Part shown: positions 7,799 to 14,038 of the stretch, in pieces
Position numbering within the stretch: position 1 is the first letter of the stretch
Layout of the letters: every line of letters begins with the position of its first letter
Source: JARIHC01 sp035692985
GTDB taxonomy: Bacteria; Patescibacteriota; Saccharimonadia; Saccharimonadales; UBA4665
DNA length: 29,316 bases
NCBI GenBank assembly: GCA_035692985.1
Contig: DASSHG010000010.1
Span: forward strand, 1-29,316
Direction: 5' to 3'
The notes under the pieces: model-generated
Told to the model about the DNA's origin: nothing
The model's database searches: none
Seen by the model: the letters and a program-made list of their open reading frames with translations, nothing else
Position numbers and translations under genes: made by a program

Positions 7799-8453
7799 GG
7801 ATGCTGATGGCTCGGGCTGCCACTAAAGCGATAGCCACCAACGAAATAATCGCCTGGGCCAGCATCAGCAGTTTAGCGCGGCGGCTAAGCGGTTTTGTAT
7901 CAGCCGGACCGAAGGTCATGGCGTTAGTCGACGAAACATACATATAATCGACAAATGTCGGGCGCCAATCAGGATGACGGTAGTCCTCGTGCTGGTTTTG
8001 TGGAAACAAAAAATCCTGGTCGTACTTGGCGCTGGCCATACGCTGGCCCGGCCCGCCGCCATCCATCTCCCAATACCAAAGCGCAAAAATAATAATGTTG
8101 GTTAAAAATATATTTAAGGTGGTCAAAACTAGGTCACGGCCTTTGGTGATTTGTCCGTGTTGCAGCAATTGCCGGGCAATTTCCGCTAATGAATACGCAT
8201 TGGCCACACTGGTCAGTCCTATTAGCAGCAAGACGTTGATCCGCCGACCCAGCGACTTAAAAATACGTTCCTTTGGCGTGGTGAACGACATCGCCAACAA
8301 AAGCAATACCTCGGTGGCTATTAATATGTAGCGCGAGCCGAAAACAAACGAATCAGGCAGGAACAGCTGCAGGATAATCGCTGCCAGGACCGCAGTCTGG
8401 ACATGCCAGATTGGCTCGCGTTTACGGTATTTATTTCGAAGTAGCGGACTCAT
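7791..8453 (-). CDS. Small membrane protein, DUF1345 / ion-channel-like
   Basis: This is a 220-residue protein with about four to five hydrophobic segments. Its C-terminal part, FVDYMYVSSTNAMTFGPADT followed by KPLSRRAKLLMLAQ and a final helix, resembles the pore-loop-plus-helix ending of DUF1345 and two-TM potassium-channel-like proteins. A classic TVGYG selectivity filter is absent. The open frame can be extended to an ATG at 8573, but that stretch contains a strong minus-strand terminator (8522-8554), so the ATG at 8453 is preferred. No convincing Shine-Dalgarno site precedes it. The gene probably receives transcripts that read through the terminator from the promoter at 8618-8646. A lipid- or ion-linked role is possible, given the convergent flippase-like gene, but unproven. 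Confidence 0.7.
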   Translation of the reverse strand: MSPLLRNKYRKREPIWHVQTAVLAAIILQLFLPDSFVFGSRYILIATEVLLLLAMSFTTPKERIFKSLGRRINVLLLIGLTSVANAYSLAEIARQLLQHGQITKGRDLVLTTLNIFLTNIIIFALWYWEMDGGGPGQRMASAKYDQDFLFPQNQHEDYRHPDWRPTFVDYMYVSSTNAMTFGPADTKPLSRRAKLLMLAQAIISLVAIALVAARAISILN

Positions 8454-8521
8454 ATTAAATAGGAAACTCTTACTGGGCTCATTGTACAGCAAGACAGGAT
8501 TTCTACACAGGCCAAGACATA

Positions 8522-8554
8522 GAAAAAGGAGCCGTTTGACGGGCTCCTCTTCTT
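8522..8554 (-). terminator. Intrinsic terminator (minus strand)
   Basis: On the minus strand a perfect 6-bp G/C-rich stem, GGAGCC with GGCTCC (arms 8547-8542 and 8533-8528 in + coordinates), closes an 8-nt loop and is followed at once by five T residues and a pyrimidine tract. It can end transcripts coming from the ABC exporter genes, or those from the nearer promoter at 8618-8646. In the second case it would act as an attenuator ahead of the channel-like gene. Confidence 0.8.
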
Positions 8555-8612
8555 GCGGTGACATTGCTGTCATCGCTATCGCCTTGCGGTGATAACCACC
8601 TCACAGTGGTAC
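8522..8612 (-). ncRNA. Candidate structured leader RNA or small RNA ending at a terminator
   Basis: A promoter at 8618-8646 would start a transcript near 8612 that reaches the terminator after about 90 nt. In between, the RNA can form ACCAC-TGTGAG-GTGGT (8610 to 8595), an overlapping alternative GGTGG-TTAT-CACC pairing, and TGACA-GCAA-TGTCA with a GNRA loop (about 8576 to 8563). The decamer TCACCGCAAG (minus strand) occurs twice, at 8583-8592 and 8552-8561. Overlapping alternative stems before a terminator are typical of cis-acting attenuators or riboswitches, but I do not recognise a known class. It may also be an independent small RNA. Only sequence reading supports this; no covariation was available. 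Confidence 0.4.
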
Positions 8613-8617
8613 TTACT

Positions 8618-8646
8618 AATTTACGCTAGCCGTCGGTTACTGTCAA
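8618..8646 (-). promoter_or_regulatory. Promoter for the 8522-8612 leader RNA
   Basis: On the minus strand a perfect -35 TTGACA (8646 to 8641) and a -10-like TAAATT (8623 to 8618) are separated by exactly 17 bp. The predicted start is near 8612-8610. It lies inside the 3' region of the ABC exporter operon and can only serve the leader RNA and the channel-like gene. Confidence 0.5.
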
Positions 8647-8666
8647 CACGAAATTTCCAACCGGCC

Positions 8667-8717
8667 TGTGGATTGTGTGGAAAAACTTGCCTGCCATCTA
8701 TTAATTATTGTGGATAA
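8667..8717. other. Cluster of three DnaA-box-like nonamers
   Basis: TGTGGATAA at 8709-8717 is the exact reverse complement of the consensus DnaA box TTATCCACA. Two more near matches, TGTGGATTG (8667-8675) and TGTGGAAAA (8676-8684), lie side by side and in the same orientation within 50 bp, in the gap after the ABC permease gene. There is no dnaA, dnaN or rpmH in the window and no evident AT-rich unwinding region, so an origin is not claimed. A DnaA titration or regulatory site is possible, or chance. Confidence 0.35.
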
Positions 8718-8718
8718 C

Positions 8719-9468
8719 TCACATTTGGATGCGATTGAAACGGTTCACCGCGAACATCAGGCAGGCGATGAAAGTAGCTGTCATGACCGCCAGATCAACG
8801 CCCAGTCCGAAATGGCTATGGCTGGCTGTCAGAAGAGATCGGAGTGCGTCAACCATATAGGTAACTGGATTTAGGCTACTGATGATTCTTAACGCTTCCG
8901 GTATGTTGTTAAGAGGGTACAGTGCGCTTGATAGAAAGAAGAGAGGGAGAACCAACAAGTTGTTGATCCCCTGGAAACCTTGAAAGTCATCTACGGCAGA
9001 AGCTATGCCGGCTCCAAAGCTTGTGAGGGCAAGACTCATAAATACAAGAACGCCGAACGCGGGGAGTACCAACCACCAGTTATCTGGTCGAAAACCAAAT
9101 ATCAAAGCGATCGCGAAAATCATCAGCCCCTGGATGATTGAAATGGTTGCACCGCCCAAGGCGCTCCCAAATAAGATTCTTAAGCGGGAGACGGGCGCGA
9201 CCAGCATTTCAGCCAAAAAACCGAACCGCTTATCTTGTAAAATAATAATGCCCCAAAATACTCCCGATAAGAGCACGGTCTGGGTAATAATGCCCGGTAC
9301 TAAGAAATTCAAGTAGTTACCTTCTCCGGCTTTTTGGTAAATCGCGCCGATACCGTAACCAAGAGCCAGCAGCATTAAAATTGGCTGTCCTAGTGTGCCC
9401 AGCAGTCGCGAGCGACTGCGCCAGTAGCGCCGGACTTGCCGTAGCCAGAGAGTGTATATTACATCCAT
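8719..9468 (-). CDS. ABC-2 type transporter permease (exporter)
   Basis: This 249-residue membrane subunit partners the ATPase encoded 6 bp upstream. It has about six hydrophobic helices and the ABC-2 hallmarks: an N-terminal amphipathic region (LRQVRRYWRSRSRLLGTLGQPI), the loop PGIITQTVLLSG, and the late motif FLSSALYPLNNIPEALR followed by NPVTYMVDALR. This fits the DrrB/NodJ group, whose members export drugs, glycolipids or polysaccharides. The gene has a Shine-Dalgarno GAGG about 9 nt before its ATG, overlapping the stop of the ATPase gene, so the two are translated together. Transcription probably runs to the terminator at 8522-8554. The substrate cannot be read from the sequence. Confidence 0.9.
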   Translation of the reverse strand: MDVIYTLWLRQVRRYWRSRSRLLGTLGQPILMLLALGYGIGAIYQKAGEGNYLNFLVPGIITQTVLLSGVFWGIIILQDKRFGFLAEMLVAPVSRLRILFGSALGGATISIIQGLMIFAIALIFGFRPDNWWLVLPAFGVLVFMSLALTSFGAGIASAVDDFQGFQGINNLLVLPLFFLSSALYPLNNIPEALRIISSLNPVTYMVDALRSLLTASHSHFGLGVDLAVMTATFIACLMFAVNRFNRIQM

Positions 9469-9474
9469 AATGAT

Positions 9475-10281
9475 CTACCTCAGCGTCCTATTCCGGAGTG
9501 CTGTCCGAAAATTAAGCCCGTCGTTAGAAGCATCGTTCTCGTCACGGGTCATCTTGCCGGTGAGCTTCAGGTAGGCAGCTTCCAAATTCTTGGTCTTAGT
9601 CTGTTTAGCTAGTGACTGGGCGGTACCGCGGGCTACGATCTTGCCGTGGTCAATTATGGCAATCTTTTCAGCTACCTCTTCAGCTTCGTCCAGATAATGT
9701 GTCGTAAAGAAGATGGTCATGCCTTTCTCGTGGCTCAATTTGCTAACGTAATCCCACATCAAGTTGCGGGTCTGGGTGTCCAGGCCAAGAGTCGGCTCAT
9801 CCAGGAACAATACCTTGGGTTCATGTAATAGGCCGCGGGCGATCTCCAACCGGCGGCGCATACCGCCGGAGAAGGTCTTGACCATGGAATCCTGGCGGCT
9901 CCACAACTCAACCAGCTCTAACAGTTCACGGATACGTTGTTTTCGTCTTTCCTTGGGGATTCCATACAAGACAGCGTGCAGATCCATGTTTTCATAAGCC
10001 GAGAGCTCTTCGTCCAGACTGGGATCCTGAAAGACTATGCCAAAGGCTTTGCGGGCCGAATCGCGCTCTTTAGCTACATCATGACCGGCCAATCTAAGCT
10101 CACCGGCGGATGGCCGCAACATGGTGGTTAACATCTTGATAGTGGTGCTCTTGCCTGCTCCGTTTGGCCCTAAAAAGGCAAAAATCTCACCTTTTTTAAC
10201 GTCAAATGAAATATCATCAACCGCGATAATGTCGCCGAAACGCTTGGAAACCGACTTAGCCGAAATAGCTGTTTGTGCCAT
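9475..10281 (-). CDS. ABC transporter ATP-binding protein (DrrA-like)
   Basis: This is the cytoplasmic ATPase of an ABC-2 exporter, 268 residues long. All nucleotide-binding motifs are present: Walker A GPNGAGKST (38-46), Q-loop Q85, signature FSGGM (137-141), Walker B LFLDEPTLGLD (158-168) and the switch H195. The C-terminus continues past the catalytic fold into a charged tail (about 235-268), shorter than in DrrA itself. It heads a two-gene operon with the permease. A minus-strand TATAAT (10300 to 10295) ends 13 nt before the ATG, so the leader is short (about 7 nt) and has no Shine-Dalgarno site. The promoter shares an AT-rich region with the divergent 384-aa orphan gene. Confidence 0.93.
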   Translation of the reverse strand: MAQTAISAKSVSKRFGDIIAVDDISFDVKKGEIFAFLGPNGAGKSTTIKMLTTMLRPSAGELRLAGHDVAKERDSARKAFGIVFQDPSLDEELSAYENMDLHAVLYGIPKERRKQRIRELLELVELWSRQDSMVKTFSGGMRRRLEIARGLLHEPKVLFLDEPTLGLDTQTRNLMWDYVSKLSHEKGMTIFFTTHYLDEAEEVAEKIAIIDHGKIVARGTAQSLAKQTKTKNLEAAYLKLTGKMTRDENDASNDGLNFRTALRNRTLR

Positions 10282-10331
10282 AAGTTCGGATCGTATTATA
10301 CACCCAACGCTATATTTTGTATACTATAAGA

Positions 10332-10380
10332 TTGACACAGATTATTAAATATTGTAATATACACATACTATGTCAGGTGA
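10332..10380 (+). promoter_or_regulatory. Promoter and ribosome site of the 384-aa orphan
   Basis: A perfect -35 TTGACA (10332-10337) is followed after 17 bp by TAATAT (10355-10360), predicting a start near 10367. The first ATG (10370) would be almost leaderless. However AGGTGA (10375-10380) is well spaced for the ATG at 10385, which decides the start in favour of the latter. Confidence 0.6.
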
Positions 10381-10384
10381 AATT

Positions 10385-11539
10385 ATGCCTATGCACGATG
10401 AGCCGGTGGGCGGCCTGGCTTGGCGCTCAAAGATAGATCTAGCTGACGAACTTATCCAGCAGTATCTTGATTATGAACATGAGGCGGCATCTATAGCGCC
10501 GGCGGAAGAGCTCATCCAGCCAAACAACTTTGCGCACTCTATCGGGGATTTCCGCCTTGGCACCTTGTCGCCACCATACCGTGACGTACCGCCGAACCGC
10601 CAGAGTGATGGCTATGCCTTTTGTGTCGCGCCGCACGAGACAGACGATCCGGCTTATATGGCAGGCATGTATTTTCGCGTAACACGCGGCGATACCCCTG
10701 ATGTCGCGGAATCAAAAAGTATTTTTATAGCGCGCCCTAACACCCTGGAAGGGATTCTTGCGCACCGTGAAGAAGTCGAGGAGTTATCACGTACGCTTTC
10801 CAAGCCCGAACTAAAAGTGGTGAAACGTATCCTCGGTAAAATGACTAAAAGCCTAAGACTGGCAAGAAAAGTAATTAATCTTGAAGACGACCCCGATGAA
10901 GTTCATACGGGTAAATCAAGACCTTCGCGGCGTTCATTCGACAAGTTGGCCATGACAGCTGACCTCAACCGGCTAGTGAGCGCGGACCCCACTATCATGT
11001 ACGCCGTGCAAAATTATAATCTCTCGGAGCTAAGCGTCCTTTTTCCTGCGAATAGGCCATTACGCTCACCGGCCGCCGAGGCAAGCGTGTCTGCCAACTC
11101 TGAAAATGAGCATATTTCCGAATGGCCAGAATTTGCGGCAGCAATTAAAACTCATTTTCGTCGTGAGACAGATACAAACCTGGCTAAATCGGCCATTGCT
11201 ATACAGCACATAGTCGGTGAGGACCATTATGTAATGCGCTTCCAGGCCCAAGCCGGCCAGCTGCCTAAAGTCCAGATACTTTGCTGGGGCCAGGATAACC
11301 GTTGGCGCAGCCAGGAATTTGACTTGCGCGTCAACGATGAAGAAGATGATTTGGAGCGGTTGAAGATCAAGTCGGAATGGAACAAGACTGCCCTGCTTGA
11401 GGCTGTAGAGTACGGGCAACCGATCACCAACGAAGTTTATAAGGGATACCTGGAATTAGCCGCCAGCGATCCGGATAGCGAACTATCCGCAGGGTCTATT
11501 ATTAACATCACAGTCAATAAAAAGAGGCCGGCAGCCTAA
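10385..11539 (+). CDS. Hypothetical soluble protein, 384 residues
   Basis: I do not recognise this family. The protein is acidic, without membrane segments, signal peptide or cysteine motif. The N-terminal part (about 1-160) has several aromatic and proline-rich loops (PPYRDVPPNRQ, FCVAPHETDD) and reads like a folded alpha/beta domain. The middle (about 140-190) is a charged helical linker ending in a basic, serine-rich stretch (GKSRPSRRSFDK). The C-terminal part (about 240-375) looks like a second domain, followed by a basic tail (NKKRPAA). The ATG at 10385 is preferred over the longer-frame ATG at 10370 because of an AGGTGA ribosome site. It is transcribed alone from a strong promoter and closed by a terminator, so it is probably a monocistronic unit. 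Confidence 0.75.
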   Translation: MPMHDEPVGGLAWRSKIDLADELIQQYLDYEHEAASIAPAEELIQPNNFAHSIGDFRLGTLSPPYRDVPPNRQSDGYAFCVAPHETDDPAYMAGMYFRVTRGDTPDVAESKSIFIARPNTLEGILAHREEVEELSRTLSKPELKVVKRILGKMTKSLRLARKVINLEDDPDEVHTGKSRPSRRSFDKLAMTADLNRLVSADPTIMYAVQNYNLSELSVLFPANRPLRSPAAEASVSANSENEHISEWPEFAAAIKTHFRRETDTNLAKSAIAIQHIVGEDHYVMRFQAQAGQLPKVQILCWGQDNRWRSQEFDLRVNDEEDDLERLKIKSEWNKTALLEAVEYGQPITNEVYKGYLELAASDPDSELSAGSIINITVNKKRPAA

Positions 11540-11552
11540 ACCGGTCTCTTTT
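11520..11552. terminator. Bidirectional intrinsic terminator
   Basis: AAAAGAGGCCGG and CCGGTCTCTTTT form a 12-bp stem with one G-T pair around a 9-nt loop that holds the stop codon of the orphan gene (11537-11539). An A-run on one side and a T-run on the other let it work in both directions. It serves the plus-strand orphan and the minus-strand DUF7144-like gene that ends at 11569. Confidence 0.9.
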
Positions 11553-11568
11553 ATTAGTAGTGACTAGT

Positions 11569-11970
11569 CTAGACGACTTCGTCGCTGTGGACTACCAACG
11601 CGTAGATAATCCACGCGTCAACTATCATGGCTACGATAGCCCAGACCGGGAAGATCCCCAGAAAGGCCATGTTCACCAGGAACGACACGCCAGCTAAGAA
11701 GACCGCTACTACGCGGGCCCATGCGCTGCCGTGCAGTACGGAAAAACCGACTGCCAGGACCAATAGGCCGACAGCCAGGTCAACCCAGCCCCAGGCGTTC
11801 ATGTTGTTGGTCGAAACGACCAAGGTGTTATTAGCCGTCGTGAACAGATAGTGTTTGTTCACGAGAGCGGTAATACCCAGAAAAGCCTGGGAGATACCTC
11901 TTAATATTAGGAGTACACCGGCAAAGTATACCCATCCTGCCCACCTTGTTCTTTGCGTTCCGTTTGGCAT
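11569..11970 (-). CDS. DUF7144-like four-helix membrane protein
   Basis: This is a 133-residue membrane protein with four hydrophobic helices (about 10-33, 58-80, 83-100 and 103-127). The pattern GWVYFAGVLLILRGI, then NAWGWVDLAVGLLVLAVG, SAWARVVAVFLAGVS and a closing AIVAMIVDAWIIYALVVH is typical of the DUF7144 family of small actinobacterial-type membrane proteins, whose function is unknown. The start is firm: an AGGAGGG ribosome site lies 5 nt upstream, and a promoter (TTGACG, 17 bp, TATATT) lies just before it. It appears to be a single-gene unit ended by the bidirectional terminator at 11520-11552. Confidence 0.85.
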   Translation of the reverse strand: MPNGTQRTRWAGWVYFAGVLLILRGISQAFLGITALVNKHYLFTTANNTLVVSTNNMNAWGWVDLAVGLLVLAVGFSVLHGSAWARVVAVFLAGVSFLVNMAFLGIFPVWAIVAMIVDAWIIYALVVHSDEVV

Positions 11971-11999
11971 GTTACCCTCCTGCCTTACGTTGCACTTTC

Positions 12000-12028
12000 A
12001 ATATACAACTAACTAAAATCGCCGTCAA
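12000..12028 (-). promoter_or_regulatory. Promoter of the DUF7144-like gene
   Basis: Minus-strand TTGACG (12028 to 12023) and TATATT (12005 to 12000) are spaced by 17 bp. The predicted start near 11993 gives a leader of about 23 nt with an AGGAGGG ribosome site. It is one of the few single-gene promoters here with a conventional leader. Confidence 0.6.
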
Positions 12029-12073
12029 TAAAATCGTATAATGTCTAGTTGCAGTAAGAGGAATATGGTGCGG

Positions 12074-13222
12074 CTACGATTTCTTTCTCCAAAACAGGAA
12101 TCTGCTCCGGCGCCGCGCAGAAGGGTGGTCGCCCTTGTCTGCCTCATCCAGGCCGACAGCGTCGACGTCACGGTAGACCTCCATAAATATCTGGATGGTC
12201 GTGACTAGCAGAATCATCAAAACGGGGCCGATAATGATTCCCAGGAAACCAAAAAACCGCAGGCCGGAAAAAACCGCCAGCAGCGTGAGGGCTGGATCCA
12301 AGCGCGCCTCGGCGGGGACCAGCTTAGGCCGCAGGACATTGTCAATGTTGGTGACAATGATTAGATGGCCGATGATTATCAGCAAACCGCCCAGTACGTT
12401 GCCCGTAAACAGCATAACTATGCCAATCGGAATGGCAACGATACCACCGCCTAACGGGATCACCGATAACACCGTCAGCAGTAGGAAAAAGAAAAAGAAC
12501 GTACTGTGCATTCCAGCGAGATACAACAGCAGCGCGTCCGTCAGACCTTGTGAGATGGCAATAATGAACTGACCGCGCACCATGGCCTTGGTCATGGCGG
12601 CCATGCGATGGGTATACAACCGGCTAATTTCAGTGCCTAGCGGGTTCAAACGGTGAACAGTCTTGAGCAGGACATCCTGCTTAGTGAGCATTGACAGGAA
12701 GACGTAAATATAAATAATTGCCAGACTGAAAAAGGTAAAGAAACTGCTTACCGACGAAGCGACAGTATTTAAAAGCGTAGATTTCACGCCGTTTAGAGTA
12801 TGGCTAAGACCGCTGGTAAGGGTATTCACCGATAGGCGGTAAGAAATGTGAAGCGACGCCAACGTCCGGTTGCAGGCGTCTACAAAGTGTTTAAGCAAAT
12901 CCGACAGGTTGGTACTGTAATTGCTCTGTGCAATGTTGTGAACCAGTAATAATATCTGATGGACAGAAACGAGGATCACAATAGTGAGCGGCACGATCAG
13001 CGCCAGCAAAGACAGTAAAAAGGTCAGCGACGCGGCAGTGCCAGGCCGGCGGCCACGCCGCAGCAAACGCTGGTAAAAAGGATTAAACGTAAAGGCTACT
13101 ATAGCCGCGAAAGCAATCAGTAAAAAATAGCCGCGCAAGAAATAAATGCCTATCAAAATAGCCAGCGCGGTGGCTATCCCTAACGCCCGCTTTTGCGATC
13201 CGGTCACCGCGTAGCTGCTCAT
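12074..13222 (-). CDS. AI-2E family (PerM/YdiK type) membrane transporter, copy 1
   Basis: The protein (382 residues from this start) has the layout of the AI-2E/UPF0118 family: two N-terminal helices, a further helix, a long soluble loop and four to five C-terminal helices. LGGGIVAIPIGIVMLFTG and the following RPKLVP-plus-GLRFFGFLGIIIGP region are family hallmarks. Members are linked to export of signals, glycolate or ions; the substrate is not predictable. The longest frame starts at 13231, but that ATG overlaps a minus-strand TATAAT (13235 to 13230). The ATG at 13222 lies 7 nt after the hexamer and fits a leaderless start, so I use it. A divergent copy of the family lies 4 kb away (17286-18428). 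Confidence 0.9.
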   Translation of the reverse strand: MSSYAVTGSQKRALGIATALAILIGIYFLRGYFLLIAFAAIVAFTFNPFYQRLLRRGRRPGTAASLTFLLSLLALIVPLTIVILVSVHQILLLVHNIAQSNYSTNLSDLLKHFVDACNRTLASLHISYRLSVNTLTSGLSHTLNGVKSTLLNTVASSVSSFFTFFSLAIIYIYVFLSMLTKQDVLLKTVHRLNPLGTEISRLYTHRMAAMTKAMVRGQFIIAISQGLTDALLLYLAGMHSTFFFFFLLLTVLSVIPLGGGIVAIPIGIVMLFTGNVLGGLLIIIGHLIIVTNIDNVLRPKLVPAEARLDPALTLLAVFSGLRFFGFLGIIIGPVLMILLVTTIQIFMEVYRDVDAVGLDEADKGDHPSARRRSRFLFWRKKS

Positions 13223-13229
13223 GCCAGCC

Positions 13230-13235
13230 ATTATA
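13230..13235 (-). promoter_or_regulatory. Leaderless -10 element of AI-2E copy 1
   Basis: Minus-strand TATAAT (13235 to 13230) ends 7 nt before the ATG at 13222, placing the transcription start at or beside the start codon. No Shine-Dalgarno or good -35 box is seen. Confidence 0.5.
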
Positions 13236-13270
13236 CGCTACTTCCGATCCCACTAAATTTCAGATATGCC

Positions 13271-13867
13271 TTAATCTCGAACAATGATAAGACGATTCTG
13301 ATCAAGTTCATCAAGATAATTGTCTACCAGACTGATAAAGCTCATAGCTTGCGCGTTCACCGGGTAACTGTCAGTATGCTTATTTCTATCCGGATATCTT
13401 CCTGGTTGCTGGCCCAGCACAATTGAACTATCCTCTCCGGGCTGGTTTAGGCATATGCTAGAGATTCTGGGATTACGGCTCGGATAATGATCTAGATTTA
13501 GTTTACCTAACCATTCCATGGAACTGGGTGTGTTTTGACGCTCAAGTACGGGTTTCAAGCCTACTATTTCGTGGCTCCAATTACTACGGTGCCAACTACG
13601 GTGCCAAAGTCGTACCGGCAACTTTGGTAAAAGGCCGCACGGATCTTCCAGGTTAATCACAGGAAAACTATCATCGTCATATATTTGGGAATATTGTGTC
13701 AGTTTCTCAACCAGCTTTACAGCTAATCTGTCAGCTCGCCTCTCGTTAATCTTGCGGGCGTGCTGTGGAGAGTCCTGTCTTATAACGTGAGGGCTCTCAT
13801 AAAACGGATAAAGAAATAGTAGATCAGTAGTGTCTCGTTTGGGCTCGGGCCATTCGTCTACTTCCAT
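13271..13867 (-). CDS. Hypothetical protein directly downstream of tRNA-Gln
   Basis: This frame of 198 residues has no recognised domain. The open frame runs upstream into tRNA-Gln, but the first 33 codons would then be tRNA sequence, so the ATG at 13867, 24 bp past the tRNA CCA end, is the first plausible start. It has no Shine-Dalgarno site. The composition is unlike an ordinary enzyme: rich in Asp, Pro, Ser and Arg, with a WHRSWHRS stretch caused by a perfect 12-bp tandem duplication. A helical RRADRLAVKLVEKLTQ segment (about 43-58) and a C-terminal helix are visible. Being just downstream of a tRNA, it could be a remnant of an integrated element, but no integrase or flanking repeat is seen. 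Its coding status is moderately supported. Confidence 0.5.
   Translation of the reverse strand: MEVDEWPEPKRDTTDLLFLYPFYESPHVIRQDSPQHARKINERRADRLAVKLVEKLTQYSQIYDDDSFPVINLEDPCGLLPKLPVRLWHRSWHRSNWSHEIVGLKPVLERQNTPSSMEWLGKLNLDHYPSRNPRISSICLNQPGEDSSIVLGQQPGRYPDRNKHTDSYPVNAQAMSFISLVDNYLDELDQNRLIIVRD
13583..13606. repeat. 12-bp perfect tandem duplication inside a CDS
   Basis: ACTACGGTGCCA occurs twice head to tail (13583-13594 and 13595-13606). On the minus strand it adds a second copy of the tetrapeptide WHRS without shifting the frame. This looks like a recent slippage event. Confidence 0.9.
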
Positions 13868-13890
13868 AAATAAGCTCGGGTTTATTTGCT

Positions 13891-13965
13891 TGGCTGGGGC
13901 GGAGGGATTCGAACCCCCGAATGCCAGTACCAAAAACTGGTGCCTTACCACTTGGCCACGCCCCA
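13891..13965 (-). tRNA. tRNA-Gln (UUG), CCA encoded
   Basis: The 75-nt minus-strand sequence folds into a complete cloverleaf. The acceptor stem is TGGGGCG with CGCCCCA, the anticodon stem CCAGT with ACTGG, and the T arm ends in the usual GGTTCGAATCC pattern. The anticodon loop is TTTTGGT, so positions 34-36 are TTG, which reads CAA/CAG as glutamine. The discriminator base is G and a CCA end is encoded in the DNA. A minus-strand extended -10 (TGG-TACAAT, 13985 to 13977) lies 11 nt upstream. Confidence 0.97.
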
Positions 13966-13991
13966 CTGACCAATTAATTGTACCAGAGCTT

Positions 13992-14010
13992 CAATCTGTT
14001 TTACAGATTG
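13992..14010. promoter_or_regulatory. Perfect inverted repeat over the -35 of the hydrolase promoter
   Basis: CAATCTG and CAGATTG form 7-bp perfect arms around TTTTA. The repeat overlaps the -35 hexamer TTTACA (14000-14005) and lies between the divergent tRNA-Gln and hydrolase promoters. It is well placed to be an operator for a dimeric repressor. It lacks the GC-rich stem expected of a terminator. Confidence 0.4.
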
Positions 14011-14028
14011 CTATGAACATATTATAAT
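14000..14028 (+). promoter_or_regulatory. Strong promoter of the alpha/beta hydrolase gene
   Basis: TTTACA (14000-14005) and a perfect TATAAT (14023-14028) are separated by 17 bp. The ATG at 14039 is only 10 nt after the hexamer, so the predicted leader is 0-4 nt and has no room for a ribosome site. Confidence 0.65.
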
Positions 14029-14038
14029 TTACTATAAG

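Noticed and set aside
8454..8573. N-terminal extension of the channel-like gene to an ATG at 8573
   Set aside because: The stretch contains a strong terminator and hairpins, and starts downstream of a separate promoter. A leader RNA explains it better, though the frame does stay open.
8574..8718. Replication origin
   Set aside because: Only DnaA-like nonamers are present; no dnaA/dnaN/rpmH neighbourhood and no AT-rich unwinding tract.
13223..13231. ATG at 13231 as start of AI-2E copy 1
   Set aside because: It overlaps a TATAAT (13230-13235). The ATG at 13222 is 7 nt downstream of it.
13868..13966. N-terminal extension of the 13271-13867 gene starting at 13966
   Set aside because: These 33 codons coincide with tRNA-Gln, a complete cloverleaf with CCA. 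The tRNA explains the sequence, so the gene start is moved to 13867.
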